From Haemaphysalis longicornis (Eukaryota > Arthropoda > Arachnida > Ixodida > Ixodidae), in assembly GCA_013339765.2 (NCBI GenBank), contig CM023457.1, forward strand, positions 27,424,909 through 27,488,908: a stretch of 64,000 bases of DNA. Reading direction: 5' to 3'. The position numbers and the translations under genes are program-made. How positions within the stretch are numbered: the stretch's first letter is position 1; each line of letters starts with the position of its first letter. Positions 19,531-32,800 of this stretch are shown piece by piece. The notes below the pieces were generated by a model. The model saw nothing but the letters and a program-made list of their open reading frames with translations, was not told where the DNA came from and did not search any database.

Positions 19531-22439
19531 GAGAATAAAGAATAAAAAACGCAGCATAAATAATTACTTGAAGCTCCGTTTATTCGTGTCAGTTTCGGTT
19601 TCGGTGAAGCGAACACCGAGGCAGCCGCCATGACGGGAAGGAGGATTTGACGTCACTGTTTCCCGTCGCACCACAGCCGATGCTCGCCCGATCGCTACGG
19701 CCCGATCGGCCGTAGTCGCACGTGACGTCAGTCCCTAAAAACTGACGCGATGCACAAGGCTCAGCTAACCTTGGATATGCAAAGCAAAAGCTTGGCTTTG
19801 TCTGGTTGAGTCTTGGTTTCGATCTGTGAACCTTTGATTTAGCTGTACTGCCGACCACGTCTCAAAGACGTTCGGTTCCGTGCAACACTCACAGAAGGAG
19901 GCCGGGCGAACACACCGTTCCTTTTCGCCGGACGCGATACGAGTCACGTAGCCCGAAATATAGCCTCCTGTAAAGCACCTTTGAGCCTGCTCAGTGGCAG
20001 AAATTCCGCTGTTCTCTCTGGTGGCGCCGTAATAACAGGTTCTCCTGTGTTGGCGAGGGCACGATCAACATTTGTCTTCACACCTGGCAAAAATGGATGG
20101 TTTAAAGAAAAGTTGTCAAGGCCCTATTTAGACAAAAATATGTGCTGTACATTGATCACTCTGGCTCTAGCACTGACGGGCAATTCCAGTTTTAACAAAA
20201 AAGGTATAAAAATTTACGAGGCCAGAAATAAAACGATCTAGTAAGTAACTAGGGTGACGCTACAACTTGACAAGGTAGTTATAAAGGAGGGGGTCTTTCT
20301 CGGGCTACCTTGTTCATTCGTAAATAATTTAACGCAAGTTTTTTTTCTGCGTTTTACTCGATTAAGCCAAAAATGTAGTGGGTGAGTTGACTAGTGGGTT
20401 TGTGACCCACTGGGACTTGATCGGTTATTCGGTATGTGATTGGTGAGGGAAGAATGAGTGTAGCGGGGAGAAGTGGAGAGAGAAATGAGCAAAGTACATG
20501 CTGAATGTTTTTAACCTTGAGCTAAAGCTTGAAGTGGTCATTATTTGCTCAGCAGCCCGGCATTTCCTATTACCGCGTTTTCAATATATCTACTACATGC
20601 GCGATGTCACCATTTCGTGGAGCAGCGGCGATGAAGAAATAAAGTGGGGGTGGGGAAGAGTGAGTGCGTACCCTTTCGGGGACCGTAAAAATATTAGCGG
20701 CAGAACGAGACTGAATGGACTCGTATGTAAAAAAAGGGAGCTCAACGGTTTGGACTTTTTTAAAGAAAATTTCATTCGTATGACTCAGTTATCACTAAAC
20801 ACCGAATCAAGGATCATTATTTTTCATTTATCAACTTCTATAGAGCGGGAGAAACGTTAACTGGCTCTTATCGCAGTGACAGCCGTGAGGATGTGTATAC
20901 ATTTTGTTGTGAAACTCCCGCAGTGAACCTGAACGTAAAAGTGCGAGCGTGCCGGCGGCAACAGTACACTGAACGCTGCTTAGTAGTTCTGCGACGCCAC
21001 GCATAACGCTTCGGTCTTTAATTAAAGTGACACCAAAGTGAAGTTGTCAAGCTCCCGTTTGTGCTTGCACTGCGTAGACTGGCTCAAATTAGCACACTTT
21101 TCATCGGTTATACGGTTGACAAGTCGGTAATTATTCTATAAAGCGCGAAAGAAGAAAAACTACCCTGCGTGGTCTGCGGCGGCCGCACCAACTAAACGCT
21201 GTGACGTCGGGAGGAGGTGCACCGTGATTGGACGATGTCCAAGATTAGCATTCAAACAAGTTTCGGTTTCGGTTCTGTAAAACAACATGCTTGACATCCG
21301 GTGTTTTGGTTGGATCGGTATTCTCGATATCTCAATAATCGTCATACAGCGCTTATTGCCATTTGTCGGCTGTAAAATGCCTAAGATAAGCCTCCCAGGA
21401 CGCCTTAGAATCGTAGCAATCACTAGCCGAGGCCTACGCAGTGGATGAACGGCCGCCGCGTTACCGCAGACGCTCAAATGCCATGCGCTTTTCCCCGTAT
21501 TTGGAGCTTGCCTCACTCATGCCTGTATCGTAAAAAGGGTGTTCTCATCAGGCCAAGGGTCTTCTGATTCTGGCCTGTGCCCACTGCCCGCAAGCAGTCG
21601 GAGCTTATAGCAACAGCACGCCAACGAGAACTCGCTAGCATGTCCGTGTCAGTCTGCGAGAGCTCTGCGAACGCGTTCGTGGAGCACTGAACGTTACGGC
21701 CAAAAAATGGTGAACTCAGCATAGAAAACATCAGCCGTGAACGAAAAAGCAACTTACAAGAAAAAAAGAATGTGCCCTCGGGGATTCAAACTTGCAACTT
21801 GCAAAATAACATACCTAGCGCTCCAGACCACTCGGCCGCATGCATGTCACCGCTGCCGGCACTTGAAATATGGGGTATATAGAGTATAACCAGTTTACAC
21901 TATATTTAGTTTTAGTATTTCAAGCAGCTTAGGTGACTATTTGTTGTATAGGGCTCGTGCAGCAAGCGTCCCACAAATTTCCAGAATACCGTCTAGCGAT
22001 TGCATTTCTTAGACGGAAAAGCGTTCGCAGATGCGTAGTTGGCGTAGTCATGCTGCTGACCGCTGTGCTTGTTCACCCAGCGCAAACAGTGCTTCCTGCT
22101 CCCTAGTTTTACGCTATACAGAAAAAGTTTCAGTTGATTTTATTTCCTTAGTACCTATATTGACTACGCTGACTCTTCTCCCGCCTTCAAGTGGACTTAG
22201 ATTTTCCTGCGTACCAGTCAGCGAAGCATCGCATGTGCGCTTGTGCAGCGCTTGTGTGGAGCGACGTGGACTTGGAGCTTGATACAGTGTACAAACTAAA
22301 GAAAGGCACATTCTTACATTCACAAACGTGTCGTGGTTTAGTTTCAGCTGAGCGAAAGAATTGCGATGACCCGCCGGCGGCCGGCGGACTAAACGCTGGG
22401 CCGACTGACTCTCTCGGAAGGTCGGCGAGCGTGCAGTAG
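19531..22439. other. No gene recognised
   Basis: Nearly 3 kb without a frame I can assign. GC-rich islands at 19640-19740 and 21170-21240 contain TGACGTCA-like words (GTGACGTCAG near 19725). No repeat partner was identified in the window apart from short words. Confidence 0.4.
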
Positions 22440-22655
22440 CGCAGTCAAGCCAAGTCATTTCCTCCTGACGTCACACGAAAACGCCACAGAAAATGGGCAA
22501 GGATGCAGAGAGTAGGACAGCATTTTCGAATTTTTCTACTAAATAAATTCGCGTAAACATATTTAGAGTGGTCCAAACATGGCCTATGGACTCCGGACTA
22601 CAATTTGCGCTAGTAATCCCGCAATGTTTACAAATCATTTCAGTGTCCCTTTAAT
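22440..22655. mobile_element. Right-end fragment of another TTAA-type element
   Basis: Ends TTTCAGTGTCCCT followed by TTAA (about 22652-22655) and contains a CTGACGTCACACGAAAA block like other small TTAA elements. No left end was found. Confidence 0.35.
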
Positions 22656-22749
22656 ATTGCCTCATGAATTCCAAGCTCACAGTTTTGCGGACTTTTGTAG
22701 CTGGAAGACGCCTTCGCGTAGCAGACGACGCCGAGGTGCGTTTCAGTTC

Positions 22750-22995
22750 ACCACCGCTTGAAACAGCAGTTCGCATCGGCATGGCCGTCGAAAAACCTGG
22801 GAACTCGGCCGCCCACACAGTGAACGGCGCCCCTACAGTGGGATCGAAACCGGGCGCCGCTAACTATTTCCTTTTTTTTTATAGTGTAGTATCGCGCAGC
22901 TGTGGGTGTAAGGAGGAGAGTTGCGCATGCGCAGTGTGAGTGCGGACGCCGACGCGGGACATGCCGAGACCATAAGATGCTTTCGCATCTAAAAG
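22750..22995 (+). repeat. SINE-like fragment with B box and GATGC palindrome
   Basis: GTGGGATCGAAACCGGGCGCCG (near 22838) matches the B-box region at 8122. The following T-rich TATAGTGTAG tail also matches, and then come TTGCGCATGCGCAGTG and GATGCTTTCGCATC (22977-22990). It probably belongs to the same composite family as 7830-8300 and 12739-13261. Confidence 0.5.
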
Positions 22996-23515
22996 CTGCC
23001 GGGTGTATCTGTCCCTACTAGGCTCTTGGAAAAAATGGCCGTGACTGCCAATCGCTTCCCGATACAGTGCTGCCAACCCCGTCTCAGAGGCGCTTTCCAT
23101 TCGACGTTGCAAAAAAGTTCCAAGTGCTCGGCCATTCAGTTAAGTCATTTTCACGGTAGCACAGTTTTACGAAATTGTTCTCGTTTTTGTATACTGTGAT
23201 GAAGCATCGATGGAACTAGAGTGAATTTTACTGGCCAGCAGAACATTCGTGTTTGAGCACCTTCAACGGCTAATATTGAAAAGTGCGACGACCTCTCTCG
23301 CGTGGTAAAGACAGTCCGAAATCACGGCATGTGATTTTGCACAGAGGGGCCGATTTCTTGGGAACACTTGCATGCCAAGTAGGGATGTATCGTGGCTTCC
23401 AGGTATTTACCCAGTGGTATACGATTAGGGAGCGTATTGAACAAGAAACTTGGCGCGACCGACGCAGAGACAACCAACAGCGCCAGCGTTCGCGCTGGAA
23501 CTGATTGTATTAGGT

Positions 23516-24006
23516 GCAGAGCACTTTAGAAGCTCGCCTTGTCGTCGTAGCTCGCTCGCTGGACCCTAGTAGAGCCACACAGCATTCCGTCGTAGCGATT
23601 GTAGTCGGCGGCGTAACCCAGAGGCTCAGAACAGCCAAGCGGTTTATATAGTCATAAGGGTTCGAAACTCGTGAACCGCTGCCGCTTGTCCTACATCTCC
23701 CTGTTGTTTAGCGCAAAGAAAACTGGAGGTACATTTTAGGGAAAATTTACGTAATTAACCGGCAGCGCCCGCGTTCATTTAGTTCGGAATGCTCGTTAGG
23801 GTTGGTTTTTAGGATAGTAGGTTGAAAAAGAAGTGGCGGTGACGCCGGCACGTGCGGGCGCAAAAGCAAGCACGAAAAGAACAGAACTCCCGCTGGCGCA
23901 GTTTCCGGCAGGGGGCGCGCGAGCACTGCGAAGGCGGGAAATTTGAATTGCATTGGGTGGTAGAAGTGAGCTGAATACTTCTCTGCTCTTCCGACAGCCT
24001 TCACTT
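23516..24006 (-). repeat. Dispersed repeat family A, copy 2
   Basis: Reverse-oriented copy of 1-388, with the same end (GTGCAGAGCACTTTAGA on the + strand), the conserved TTTATATAG (23643-23651) and the block AACCGGCAGCG..CCCGCGTTCATTTAG. It extends further than copy 1 at its 5' side, to GACAGCCTTCACTTTGAGTG near 24000, shared with copy 3 at 58280. Confidence 0.75.
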
Positions 24007-24331
24007 TGAGTGGAACTGCTTTAATATTTTTATTTGCCGGCAGAACTTGAAATTGATCTTTCTCGTCTGCAGCCAACACCGTGTCATACGGCGAGTAAAC
24101 GTGTTCCCTCCCTGCCACACTGCACCATGCCCCGCCCTCAATAATTGACAGGTGCCGTCGTCTTTCATAGCCTTTCTCAACAAAACGTGCTGTTGGGCTA
24201 GTTGGTACATACTAGCGTCACTGAATAAAGGCTTTTTAGAGTATCGGCACTCTTTTCTCTCGTTGTTACGTGCAGACAGGATTTTCATTGGTCGGTCGGC
24301 ACCACGGGATATTTGTTTACATATGGGCGCA

Positions 24332-24483
24332 GCCATTTTGTTTCTGGGCACCTCTCCTCTCTCTCTCTCTCTCTCTCTGTCTGCTGCGCGGACGTTTAGA
24401 GCGGCCGGTCACACTCTGCCCCTCAAAACCGGCGGCGGTTTCGTTGGGATAGATGGCAACATTGCAAGCCAGAAACAAAATGG
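24332..24483. repeat. Short inverted repeat pair around a CT tract
   Basis: CCATTTTGTTTCTGGGC (24334-24350) is matched by GCCAGAAACAAAATGG (24468-24483) on the other strand, with a (CT)n run at 24355-24379 between. It could be the termini of a very small MITE or a large hairpin. Confidence 0.6.
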
Positions 24484-24558
24484 CCCCTAGACGCTTCCGG
24501 GTGCACGAAGTGGCGGTACTCTTAAGCGTAGCTAATTAAGTGACGCTAGTACATACTG

Positions 24559-24663
24559 AATTGGAGGCTTAGCGCAAAAAAAGACGGGTGCAGTGGCAGA
24601 CGGTGGCAGCAGTGCCTGTGTCGTCTGCCACCGTACTCGTCTTTTTGCTCTAAGCCTCTAATT
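24559..24663. other. Long near-perfect hairpin
   Basis: The left arm from GGAGGCTTAGCGC to GTGGCAGACG pairs with the right arm from CGTCTGCCAC to GCTCTAAGCCTC: about 40 paired bases with four mismatches and a two-base bulge, around a loop of about 20 bases. The size suits a pre-miRNA-like foldback or a tiny fold-back transposon. Confidence 0.65.
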
Positions 24664-25194
24664 TAGCCTTCCTCGCTTCTGCTTTTACTGACTCACTTCA
24701 TCTGCGGCACCACGGGAGGCCGGAAGTTGCATGTGGAAACACTTTTACCGACCGGAAAACATCGTGAAAACCAAACTAATCGTGCTGTCTCTCGCAATGC
24801 GTGTGCTCCGCACCTTTCTGGCCTGTCGCTGAGAAACTGTGAGTGCAGTGAAGCGCACTTGCAGCCCACCATCTGAGGCTTTTGGATGCAGCTCAACATA
24901 AAAAAATATTTTAGCGTTTGTAACCATCGATTAAAAGAAAAATACCCCAATTAAACTTTCACAAAGCAATTCCCTTTGTCCAGCTTTTCTAATGAGCCCA
25001 AGTGCGTATTTTTACATGGACCACCGCACGCTACAATAAGTGCTTGAACGTACATGAGCGATATTGCAAATTTTTCAAAGTTAATGTTAATGAATGAAAC
25101 TACTGTTAATGAAATGAAACAAAGTTAATGAAACTACTCGCTGCCTGACTGTGATATTTCTTCCCGCATATACCGTCAATAATATAAACAAACT

Positions 25195-25600
25195 CTGCAG
25201 CTGAATTGTCTCTGAAAAAGTTGTCACGGCTGCAAAAAATGCCTAATGTGGCCCATAAACGCTAGATTGCTTCCCGCAAAGCCCAAAAGCCCATTTTGAT
25301 ACACGCTAGCAGCGTTGAATGCGTCGTAGCGAGGAAGCGCGGTTATTTTTCTACCAACTGGAATTTCGTCAGCGCGCTCATTATAATAGTATATTTTTAC
25401 GATTTTTTTTCGCGACCTAAGTTTTGGGTCATCGTCACAGTCACGATATTCAAACTGCCCTGAGAAAGAGAGAAAAAATATTTTTCCTCCAAAAATTATG
25501 GGTCACGAAAACGATTGGTGTAGTGAAGTGATCGACCATGAATATTTATGGTGTAAACTGAGACGGCTGAGCCCAGTGTCTCGGACGTTTGGCGTGGAGT
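25195..25600 (-). repeat. Dispersed repeat family B, copy 2
   Basis: Reverse-complement partner of 6360-6735; see that entry. No coding. Confidence 0.75.
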
Positions 25601-26042
25601 GACCCAGATAAAAAACAAAAACAAAAAAAAATTAGGTTATGTTTCTTTTTTTAACGTTCTTTAAATAGCTCAACAAACAGGCTACGTCGCCACTTTGCCC
25701 ACACTGTGATGGGCGAGAAACCCTGCCAGCACCCCGCTCTGTGAATGTGCTCGATTCAGTGCTCAAAGAGTGTCCCCTTGCATGGCTTTTGGGACTGCCG
25801 CTTCCGTGGACATGCAGCTACGGGGACGTTTTAGGACCATGGGCTTGTCCCCAAACGTGCTTTACGGGCTACCAAAGCTCTGATAGAGTACCTGCAACAC
25901 ACAGGTCTAGACCAGCCCGCTGTGAAAAGCTCGCCGTCTCTGTGCGCATCAAGTTCTTGAACATCATCGCCATCATCTTCATTTCAACTGGCATAGCAAG
26001 TTAGGCATTTTAGCCCAGCTAACATCGCCAGACTCATTAAAA

Positions 26043-26108
<66 letters not shown>

Positions 26109-27599
26109 TCTCGCTCTCTATACACAAAGAAATCCGAGGAAAAGTTCCCACCATGGTTTTCAGAAACTACATACCGGCAGTCCTCAATCTGGAATCCAGG
26201 TTTGATTGAGACGCTGTCGTAGATGGGAAATCCTCGAGCGCCATTTTTTGGGGACGCCCCATTGGGCTGCAGCATACAACTGTTATGTGCGAACACACGG
26301 AGCCTCCAGAAAACCTTTAGAATCTTTATGAGAAGCCACCTGGTTGGGATCAGATAACAGTAGACCTCTTGAAGGATGGCGGGCAAATTGTTTAGAAAAA
26401 ACTGGCAGACCTGTATACGCAATGCCTAATGACCGCGAGTGTACCGGAATCTTTAGAGTGCTGCTATATGCTCAATGCTCGAGTATGCCGCTTAGGTCTG
26501 GGACCCGAACACTAAAAATCGTTATCAATCAAATTGAGGCAATTTAAAATCTTACTGAGAGCTTTGTAACTAGCTCGTATAGGGGTCATATTGTTACGGT
26601 TACAAAATTAAAACTCTCTGTCTCATAGGACACTCTAAATCCCGGGCACACTTTTTTCTGCGAGTTTAATCTTACAACAAATTGTATGACAGTATGTAGA
26701 AACGGATCAATAGCAGTATATCTTATTCACCGCCCCTCCCCCCCCCTCTTCCGTATACATCTAGACGAAGGAATAGCAGCGAGAAAATTGGTGAATCTTC
26801 ATGACACGTATCTCCATTCCAAGTGTCTTTAAAAAAAACTATTAAACACAGTAATCCCCTGCCGGACACTTCTTTCCGCCTTTTATGAAATGTTTCCGCT
26901 GCGCTCTGGCAGCATTTGCGCACAAGCGCAACATGACTTGTAGCCCGTTTCCATGAAGTGTATTGTTGTAACATGTTGTTTTCGCTGACAATTGTCTATG
27001 CCGTGATCAGGCCGCACATTGCATTTTTCTCTTTATTATTACGTCGTGCTTCAAAATATTCTTGAATCTTGATGTATAACACCCCCTAAACCAATGCCGT
27101 ATGACACAGAACGTTATTTTATTAAGTCAATAAATGAATAAATAAATGAGGCAGCTACGCCTGCATTGCAGTCTGACGCGCGCGGCAACCACGCGGGGAT
27201 CTCACCACCTGCCATCGAGACAGACGAAGAAAGTATGGAAGCAGGCAGCAAGCCTGCCGAAAGAGAGAGGGCGCCAGTGAGACCAAATGAGATTTTATGG
27301 CAGCGAACCGGCGAACCTGAAATGCCTTAAATTTCCGCTCAAGCCGAAAACCGAAACGATTTTGGTTACGGTTTCCCCCCCTGAACGAATAACTAACTTC
27401 TATTTGCGTTTTCGTTCCGGCCAAAAATAACATTTTTTTTTTTCGTTTTTCGGTTGCCATTTTCGTTCTGTTCCGACACTATGACACGTAATGACTGAGT
27501 GCGTGAAAATTTTCTGGTTTGAAAATTTTCCCACACCTTTGTCTTGCGCATTCTAAATTTTTTTGTTTCTCAGGAGCCTCAATATCGGCGCGCGAGGAA
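25601..27599. other. No gene recognised; (TC)n microsatellite and short repeats
   Basis: A long CT/TC tract occupies 26042-26118. At about 27330-27490 there are AACGAAAA / GTTCCGG words like the inverted 6180-6320 segment. No recognisable frame. Confidence 0.45.
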
Positions 27600-28185
27600 A
27601 ACAGCTTACTCGCTGAAGGCAGCCGCCACCTTCCCGCTCCAACCAGCAAGTTCACCTCGAAAATCGTTTTAGAGGTGGTCTCAGATCACTCGGAGGCACC
27701 AGAAAGTTTCTACCGCTGTGCTTCTGACAGCATCGTTGCTTCCTGGTCCGCACATAAGACGGTTTTTCCAGCTTAGAACGGATCTCCTCTTTGGGGCTGC
27801 GAGTGTCCTCAATGAATTGACACGGCCCCTCCTCATCCGCTTCCGCAAGGGAGCGCAGGCAATCGACTTCGCCTTTCGATCTCTCACCTCCTGTCGCGCG
27901 ACTGTCATTGATGCACCATTGACGCATTGTTTAAAGCGCTCACAGGCAACTCCATAGATGGTTGTAGCTTTGAGTGCTTCGATTCCACCTCACGCGCGAT
28001 CAACGAAGGCCGCGTCGTCGAGGGCCGTGGTATTCCTCAGCCCACGGATGCCGACCTTCCTCTTGATTTCGGGCTCTATTTGGATGGAACATGTCACCCA
28101 GCCGTGGTCCGAGAAAGCGACAGGGGTGACGGCGTAATCGGCCTCTAGTGGCAACGCATCCCTCGTCAAGTAAACCCACACTAAA
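27600..28185 (-). pseudogene. LINE fragment, C-terminal end of APE endonuclease
   Basis: Reading leftwards from 28181, the frame gives VYLTRDALPLEADYAVTPVA then FSDHGWV, the closing motif of an apurinic/apyrimidinic-like endonuclease (SDH is the catalytic Asp-His pair) as found in L1/Tx1-type LINEs. A decayed linker follows to about 27600. It is 5'-truncated and frame-shifted. It is separate from the LINE at 28340-29330, because endonuclease would have to precede reverse transcriptase in the reading direction. Confidence 0.6.
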
Positions 28186-28339
28186 CGATGATGATAATGA
28201 TTATCGGCTTCTCCTTTGCAACGGGGTGGCGTTGCACAGTGGCCTTAGTCGTATAACGCCACTGTACAATCACCTCGCGAAAAAAAAAATATAAAGTTAC
28301 CTTAATGAAATTTTTGTGCTAGTCTGACTTCTTTGTTTG

Positions 28340-29330
28340 CATGTCTTCCCAGATTGTTCTCTGCTCTTTTCCTACCAACACTCTAACCTTCTTTTACTAA
28401 CCTCTACAGCTGTCCAATTCACTTTTCCGCTAACGTTAAAGCCAAGGGCCTCCGGAAGCTGGATGGCTCCCTCACTGAGGACTGGACGGATACTTTTGCA
28501 CTCCGTTACAATATGTCGCATGGTTTCTGGCTCCTTGCCGCAGCCTGCGCATAGTTCTTCCTGCACCGGCTCGCTGATAAGCGTTTTTGTCGGCAAGCAA
28601 CCCACCCGGCCTTCAAAAAGCAATGCACTCCCTTTGGTATTATCGAAGAATTTTTCCCTTGTGGTCTCCTGCTTCCCGGTCCTGTAGATACCTAAGGACT
28701 TCTTCGCACCCATCCTCTTTTTCCAGGTCGTTGTCTCTGATTCTTTCTTCATTTTTTATTGCCTTGGTCGTTTCCCCTGTACTTCCAGGTTTCATATACT
28801 TTGTCCTTCTGGTTCTTTTCCTCCACCGTGTGTCCACGCTTTTCATGTTAAGATACCGTAACACTCTGGCCGTCCATCTCTGGCCATCAATATTTCTAAG
28901 TCGTTCTCCAAAACCTATTTCGCTCGGTGCTTCTCTCACTTCGAAGGATGCCCATCCCATGTCTCCCTGCACTGCCTCATTTGTTGTTTTACTGTGTCTC
29001 CTAATGCCAATCGACCTACGGCCCTCTGATTTACTTCTAGCCCTGATTGAATCCCTGATTTGCACACTTTACTGTGTTTGAAAAGGTGAGTGCTGGTATT
29101 ATTACGCCCTTCCAGATTCCTCTTACTACTCCATATCTGTTATATCCCCACAGTGCTCTATGCTTCATTATAGAGGCATTTCTTTTGCCTTTCATTTTTA
29201 AATGCTCCTCATGAGTTTTTAGATACGAGTTTGTGACGTGCGACGCCGCCTGGTGTAGTGAGTGCAGTGATGTTCCGTACTTGGAAAGAAAATTCCCATT
29301 TTTAGGTTGAGAAATTCCCAATTTTTAGCA
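28340..29330 (-). pseudogene. LINE fragment, post-reverse-transcriptase C-terminal region
   Basis: Leftward reading in three successive frames: ALWGYNRYGVVRGIWKGVII (near 29150), NEAVQGDMGWASFEVREAPS (near 28970) and, last, YRTGKQETTREKFFDNTKG with a CAGCGKEPETMRHIVTEC zinc-knuckle-like motif (near 28560). Such a C-x2-C..H-x4-C knuckle closes the ORF of several arthropod LINE clades. It is truncated before the reverse transcriptase catalytic core and carries at least two frame shifts. It is an inactive remnant. Confidence 0.75.
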
Positions 29331-29821
29331 TTTTTCCCCTCAGGTTTCTTCAAAATTCCCTGCAGATTTCCCCACGTTCTTTTTTTTTTTTGCAGAAGAT
29401 AGATGATTACGTGGTTTCTGTTCAGTTTCGGACGTTAGCCAGCGCCACTTATGTCTACTCTGCGTAGCCATCCGGACGCAGACGCCGTTCAGAGAATCAG
29501 AGTGTAGGCGTCAACTAAATTCCACTACATCGGTCAGTAGCATTCGACTATGCATTTCACAATTTTTACTACAGCATGTTTACTTTGATGTTACAGCTTT
29601 AAGTTAAAACTGCCCGTAAAAATAAGAGCAAGGAATTGTATGGTAATTGAGGTAATTTTAGCTCAGCTCCGGAACTGCTGAAGCCATATCTTGTCAGAAA
29701 GCCGAATAAGGCGCACGCGAAATACATTTTAAAGCAAAGCTTTTTACCTCTACCACCAGGGGTTCTTTCGCGACCGTTGGTGTCTGCAGAAAATCCCCGC
29801 GAACAAATAAAAGAATTTACT

Positions 29822-29895
29822 GGCACCGCCAGGAATCGAACCTGTAACTAACTCAGTAACAAAGCCAGAGCCCGTTTGTCTTACCCATTTAGCTA
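29822..29895 (-). repeat. tRNA-like remnant, 5' end replaced by LINE
   Basis: Leftward strand reads TAGCTAAATGGGTAAGAC (A-box like) and GGTTCGATTCCTGGCGGTGCCA (B box and 3' acceptor-like). The expected 5' acceptor arm (GGCACCG-like) is missing: instead the A tail of the LINE at 29896-33330 abuts. No good anticodon arm can be drawn, so I take it as a tRNA-derived SINE or pseudo-tRNA. Confidence 0.5.
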
Positions 29896-32800
29896 CGAGT
29901 TTTTTTTATTGCCTGCTTCGACATTTCTACAGTACATCACACATCATGTCATATTGTAATGATCCGTCAACCCTACTTGACTGACTCAGTGGCTTTAAAA
30001 CTTTCTAAGACACATTAAATCGTCAAGCACAGGCAACCACTCAGGGGGATCATCCTATGCACGAAACACTTCCCGTATATACTGTACGCTTTCAATGAAA
30101 TTTTCCCTCACACGCCGGGCATTTATATCCGCATTCCTCACCGCCATTCTCGTCCTCCATATACTATGAAGACTGAGGAGCATGATAAAATCGTACGGCA
30201 CACCGCCCTCATTTTTCACGGGTAGGAACCGAATTCCGCGCGGTGTATATGGGTAAGTCTTTCTTTAACGTACGTTGGAGGACGTCCCAGTGGAACACTG
30301 GGTCCCAACAATCGATGAAGACGTGATTAATAGTTTCCGGCTTTTGGCACAGACTGCAGTCAGTTGTCCATGGCACAAAATGCCTCTTTCTGCGAACGAA
30401 GTATTTACGAGAAGGGTTTCACTGTGTAGTTTAAAAAAAGGACTTCATTGCAGGTTTCACCGGCATACTTTTCACACTCCTTAAAACATCAAGCCCAGTG
30501 CCCGTACCGTATAAGGACCTATACAGTGGCACGGGTAAACAAACATCCTCTAAATCTTTGTACAGGCGCTTCCTGGAAACACTACACAGGTAGTCGAAAC
30601 AAAAGCGTACCTTCAAGAATTCAACAGACAAAGCCACTTCTTGCAAATATCCTTTCACCCCTCTGCGAACAATATCACTTCAGGACACAACAAAGTCAGG
30701 CAGCACATTTTTCAATTGCATTTTAATTACAGTGCGCAAGAGGGCGTCTTTTTGATCCCGCACAAAACAAAGCCTTGCGGCAACTTGTCGTAAAAATAAA
30801 TGACAAAGACCAAGTCCTCCCTTTTTGACTGGCCGAAAAATGTTAGAGCGACTGGTTTTTCCCAGCTGGAAGACCAAATAAAGACCGCAAATTCTCTGTG
30901 AATTTTTTGGACATTAGCGCGTGACATACACAAAACTTGCAGCACGTACCACACTTTGGCTAACAAAAAGAGGTTGCAGATAGTGGCACGGGCAAACATA
31001 GAAAAATTGCGCCCTTGCCAGTTTCTGGTTTTGTCCCTCAACTTTTCGGTCTCGTTACTCCAGTAGTCTCGGCTATCCCTATAATGCTTCAGAGGCACCC
31101 CTATATATTTTGTTGGTGCCGTACGTGGTTCATTGTAGACATTAAAAAACGGTAGGGTTGGTTGAGCACCAGTTCCCGTGCCGAAATCCCGAACATTTAT
31201 CCCGGTTAATTGCAGCCCCAGATTTTTCACAAAAAGACTTAACCTTCTTAACTGCTTCGCTTATGCTCTTTTGATCGCGACAGAAAACCTGCTATATCAT
31301 CTGCGTATGCGAGCAGTTTTACTTCAGTGTTCTGTAATGCAAACCCCCGTATTCGTTCATGCTTGATTATTTTTAAACAGAAAGGCTCGAGATACAACGC
31401 AAAAAGAAGTGGCGATAACGGACAACCTTGCCTGACCGAACAACCAACATTTATACCTTCACTTAAATTTTTGTTAACAATTATGCTCGCCTTGCATCCG
31501 GCATACGCCATCTTTATGCCCTCCGAGATAACAGACCCAACATTCGTGTATTCTAAGATTCTGAAAAGTATGTCATGGGACACCCGATCAAAAGCCTTCT
31601 CAAGGCCGAGTTGCACCATCGCCACACGACCTGAGAAGGCCTCACAGCACTCTAACACACTTCTGGAGACGTGCACATTGGTACTTATCGTGCGATGCTT
31701 ACTACCGCAAGTTTGATGCGTTCCTACCAAAAACAGAATTACGTTTTGCAACCGTCTAGCTAAGACGTTCATGTAAATTTTGTAGTCGACGTTGGCTAAA
31801 CTAATTGGCCTGTACGCCTTTACGGACAGCAGTTTTACTGCATCTTCACACTTCGATATCAAGATGATGTGCGTTTTTTTAAAAGACTGCGGGAGAACAT
31901 GTAGTTTGTAAGCCTCTAACAATACTTCATATAAAGATACCGCTACCTCCATTTTGAAAGCCTTGTAAAATTCCGCGAATAACCCGTCTGGCCCGGGTGA
32001 CTTACAGGTGTTCAGATCATCTATTGCGTTTTCTAATTGCCACACACTAACTGGTGCTTCCATTATTTCACAAAGCTCGGGTTCTAACTTGGGCATAAGC
32101 GATAAAAATTCATCAGCAAAGCCATCGTTCATTGGAATGTGCCTGTCTAACAGCTCAGTATAATACTCGACGAACACCAGCTCAATCGTTTCTTTTTGGG
32201 CCGTAACAACATTTTTGTACTGTATTTCCCTGATTTCGTTTTTCTGCGCGTAACGTTTTTCATCAGACAACGCACGCTTTGTAGGCATTTCACCGAACCA
32301 CATCTTATCTGCCCGTGCTCGCACGATAGCTCCCCTATAACGCTCAGTATCGATGGCTTCTATAGTTTATTTTTTGTCTCTTAATTATTTCTTGCTTAAA
32401 CTCGCCGGCGTTTGCGCTTCCTTCGAACAATAGAGTCCTTAACCGTTGGCGAAGTTCTTTTTCCTTCTCTCTTTTCTGTTTATTGATAATTGATGTTCTT
32501 TCTGCTGCACCTATTTTAACTTGTTCTTTAAAAAGATCCCACTTGACTCCCCAGCTCGTCTGTGCATCACTGTGCATATTAGTAAACAGTTCACTGACTC
32601 TAGCTGGAAAAAGTTCATCTTTAAGTACCCGACTATTTAATTTCCACAACTTCTAATTCCAATTTCGTGGTTTTCTGTTTGTTTCCCAGACAGAACGCCA
32701 CAGGGCAGTGATCGCTGTAGGACAAGGCCTCGACCTTATAGTTGTCACACAGGGGCACAAGTTCTCTTGATATGTACACTCTATCCATCCTCGCGTGACT

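Noticed and set aside
24355..24379. CT tract as a splice-related polypyrimidine tract
   Set aside because: No acceptor AG followed by a conserved frame. It lies within an inverted-repeat pair and is a simple microsatellite.
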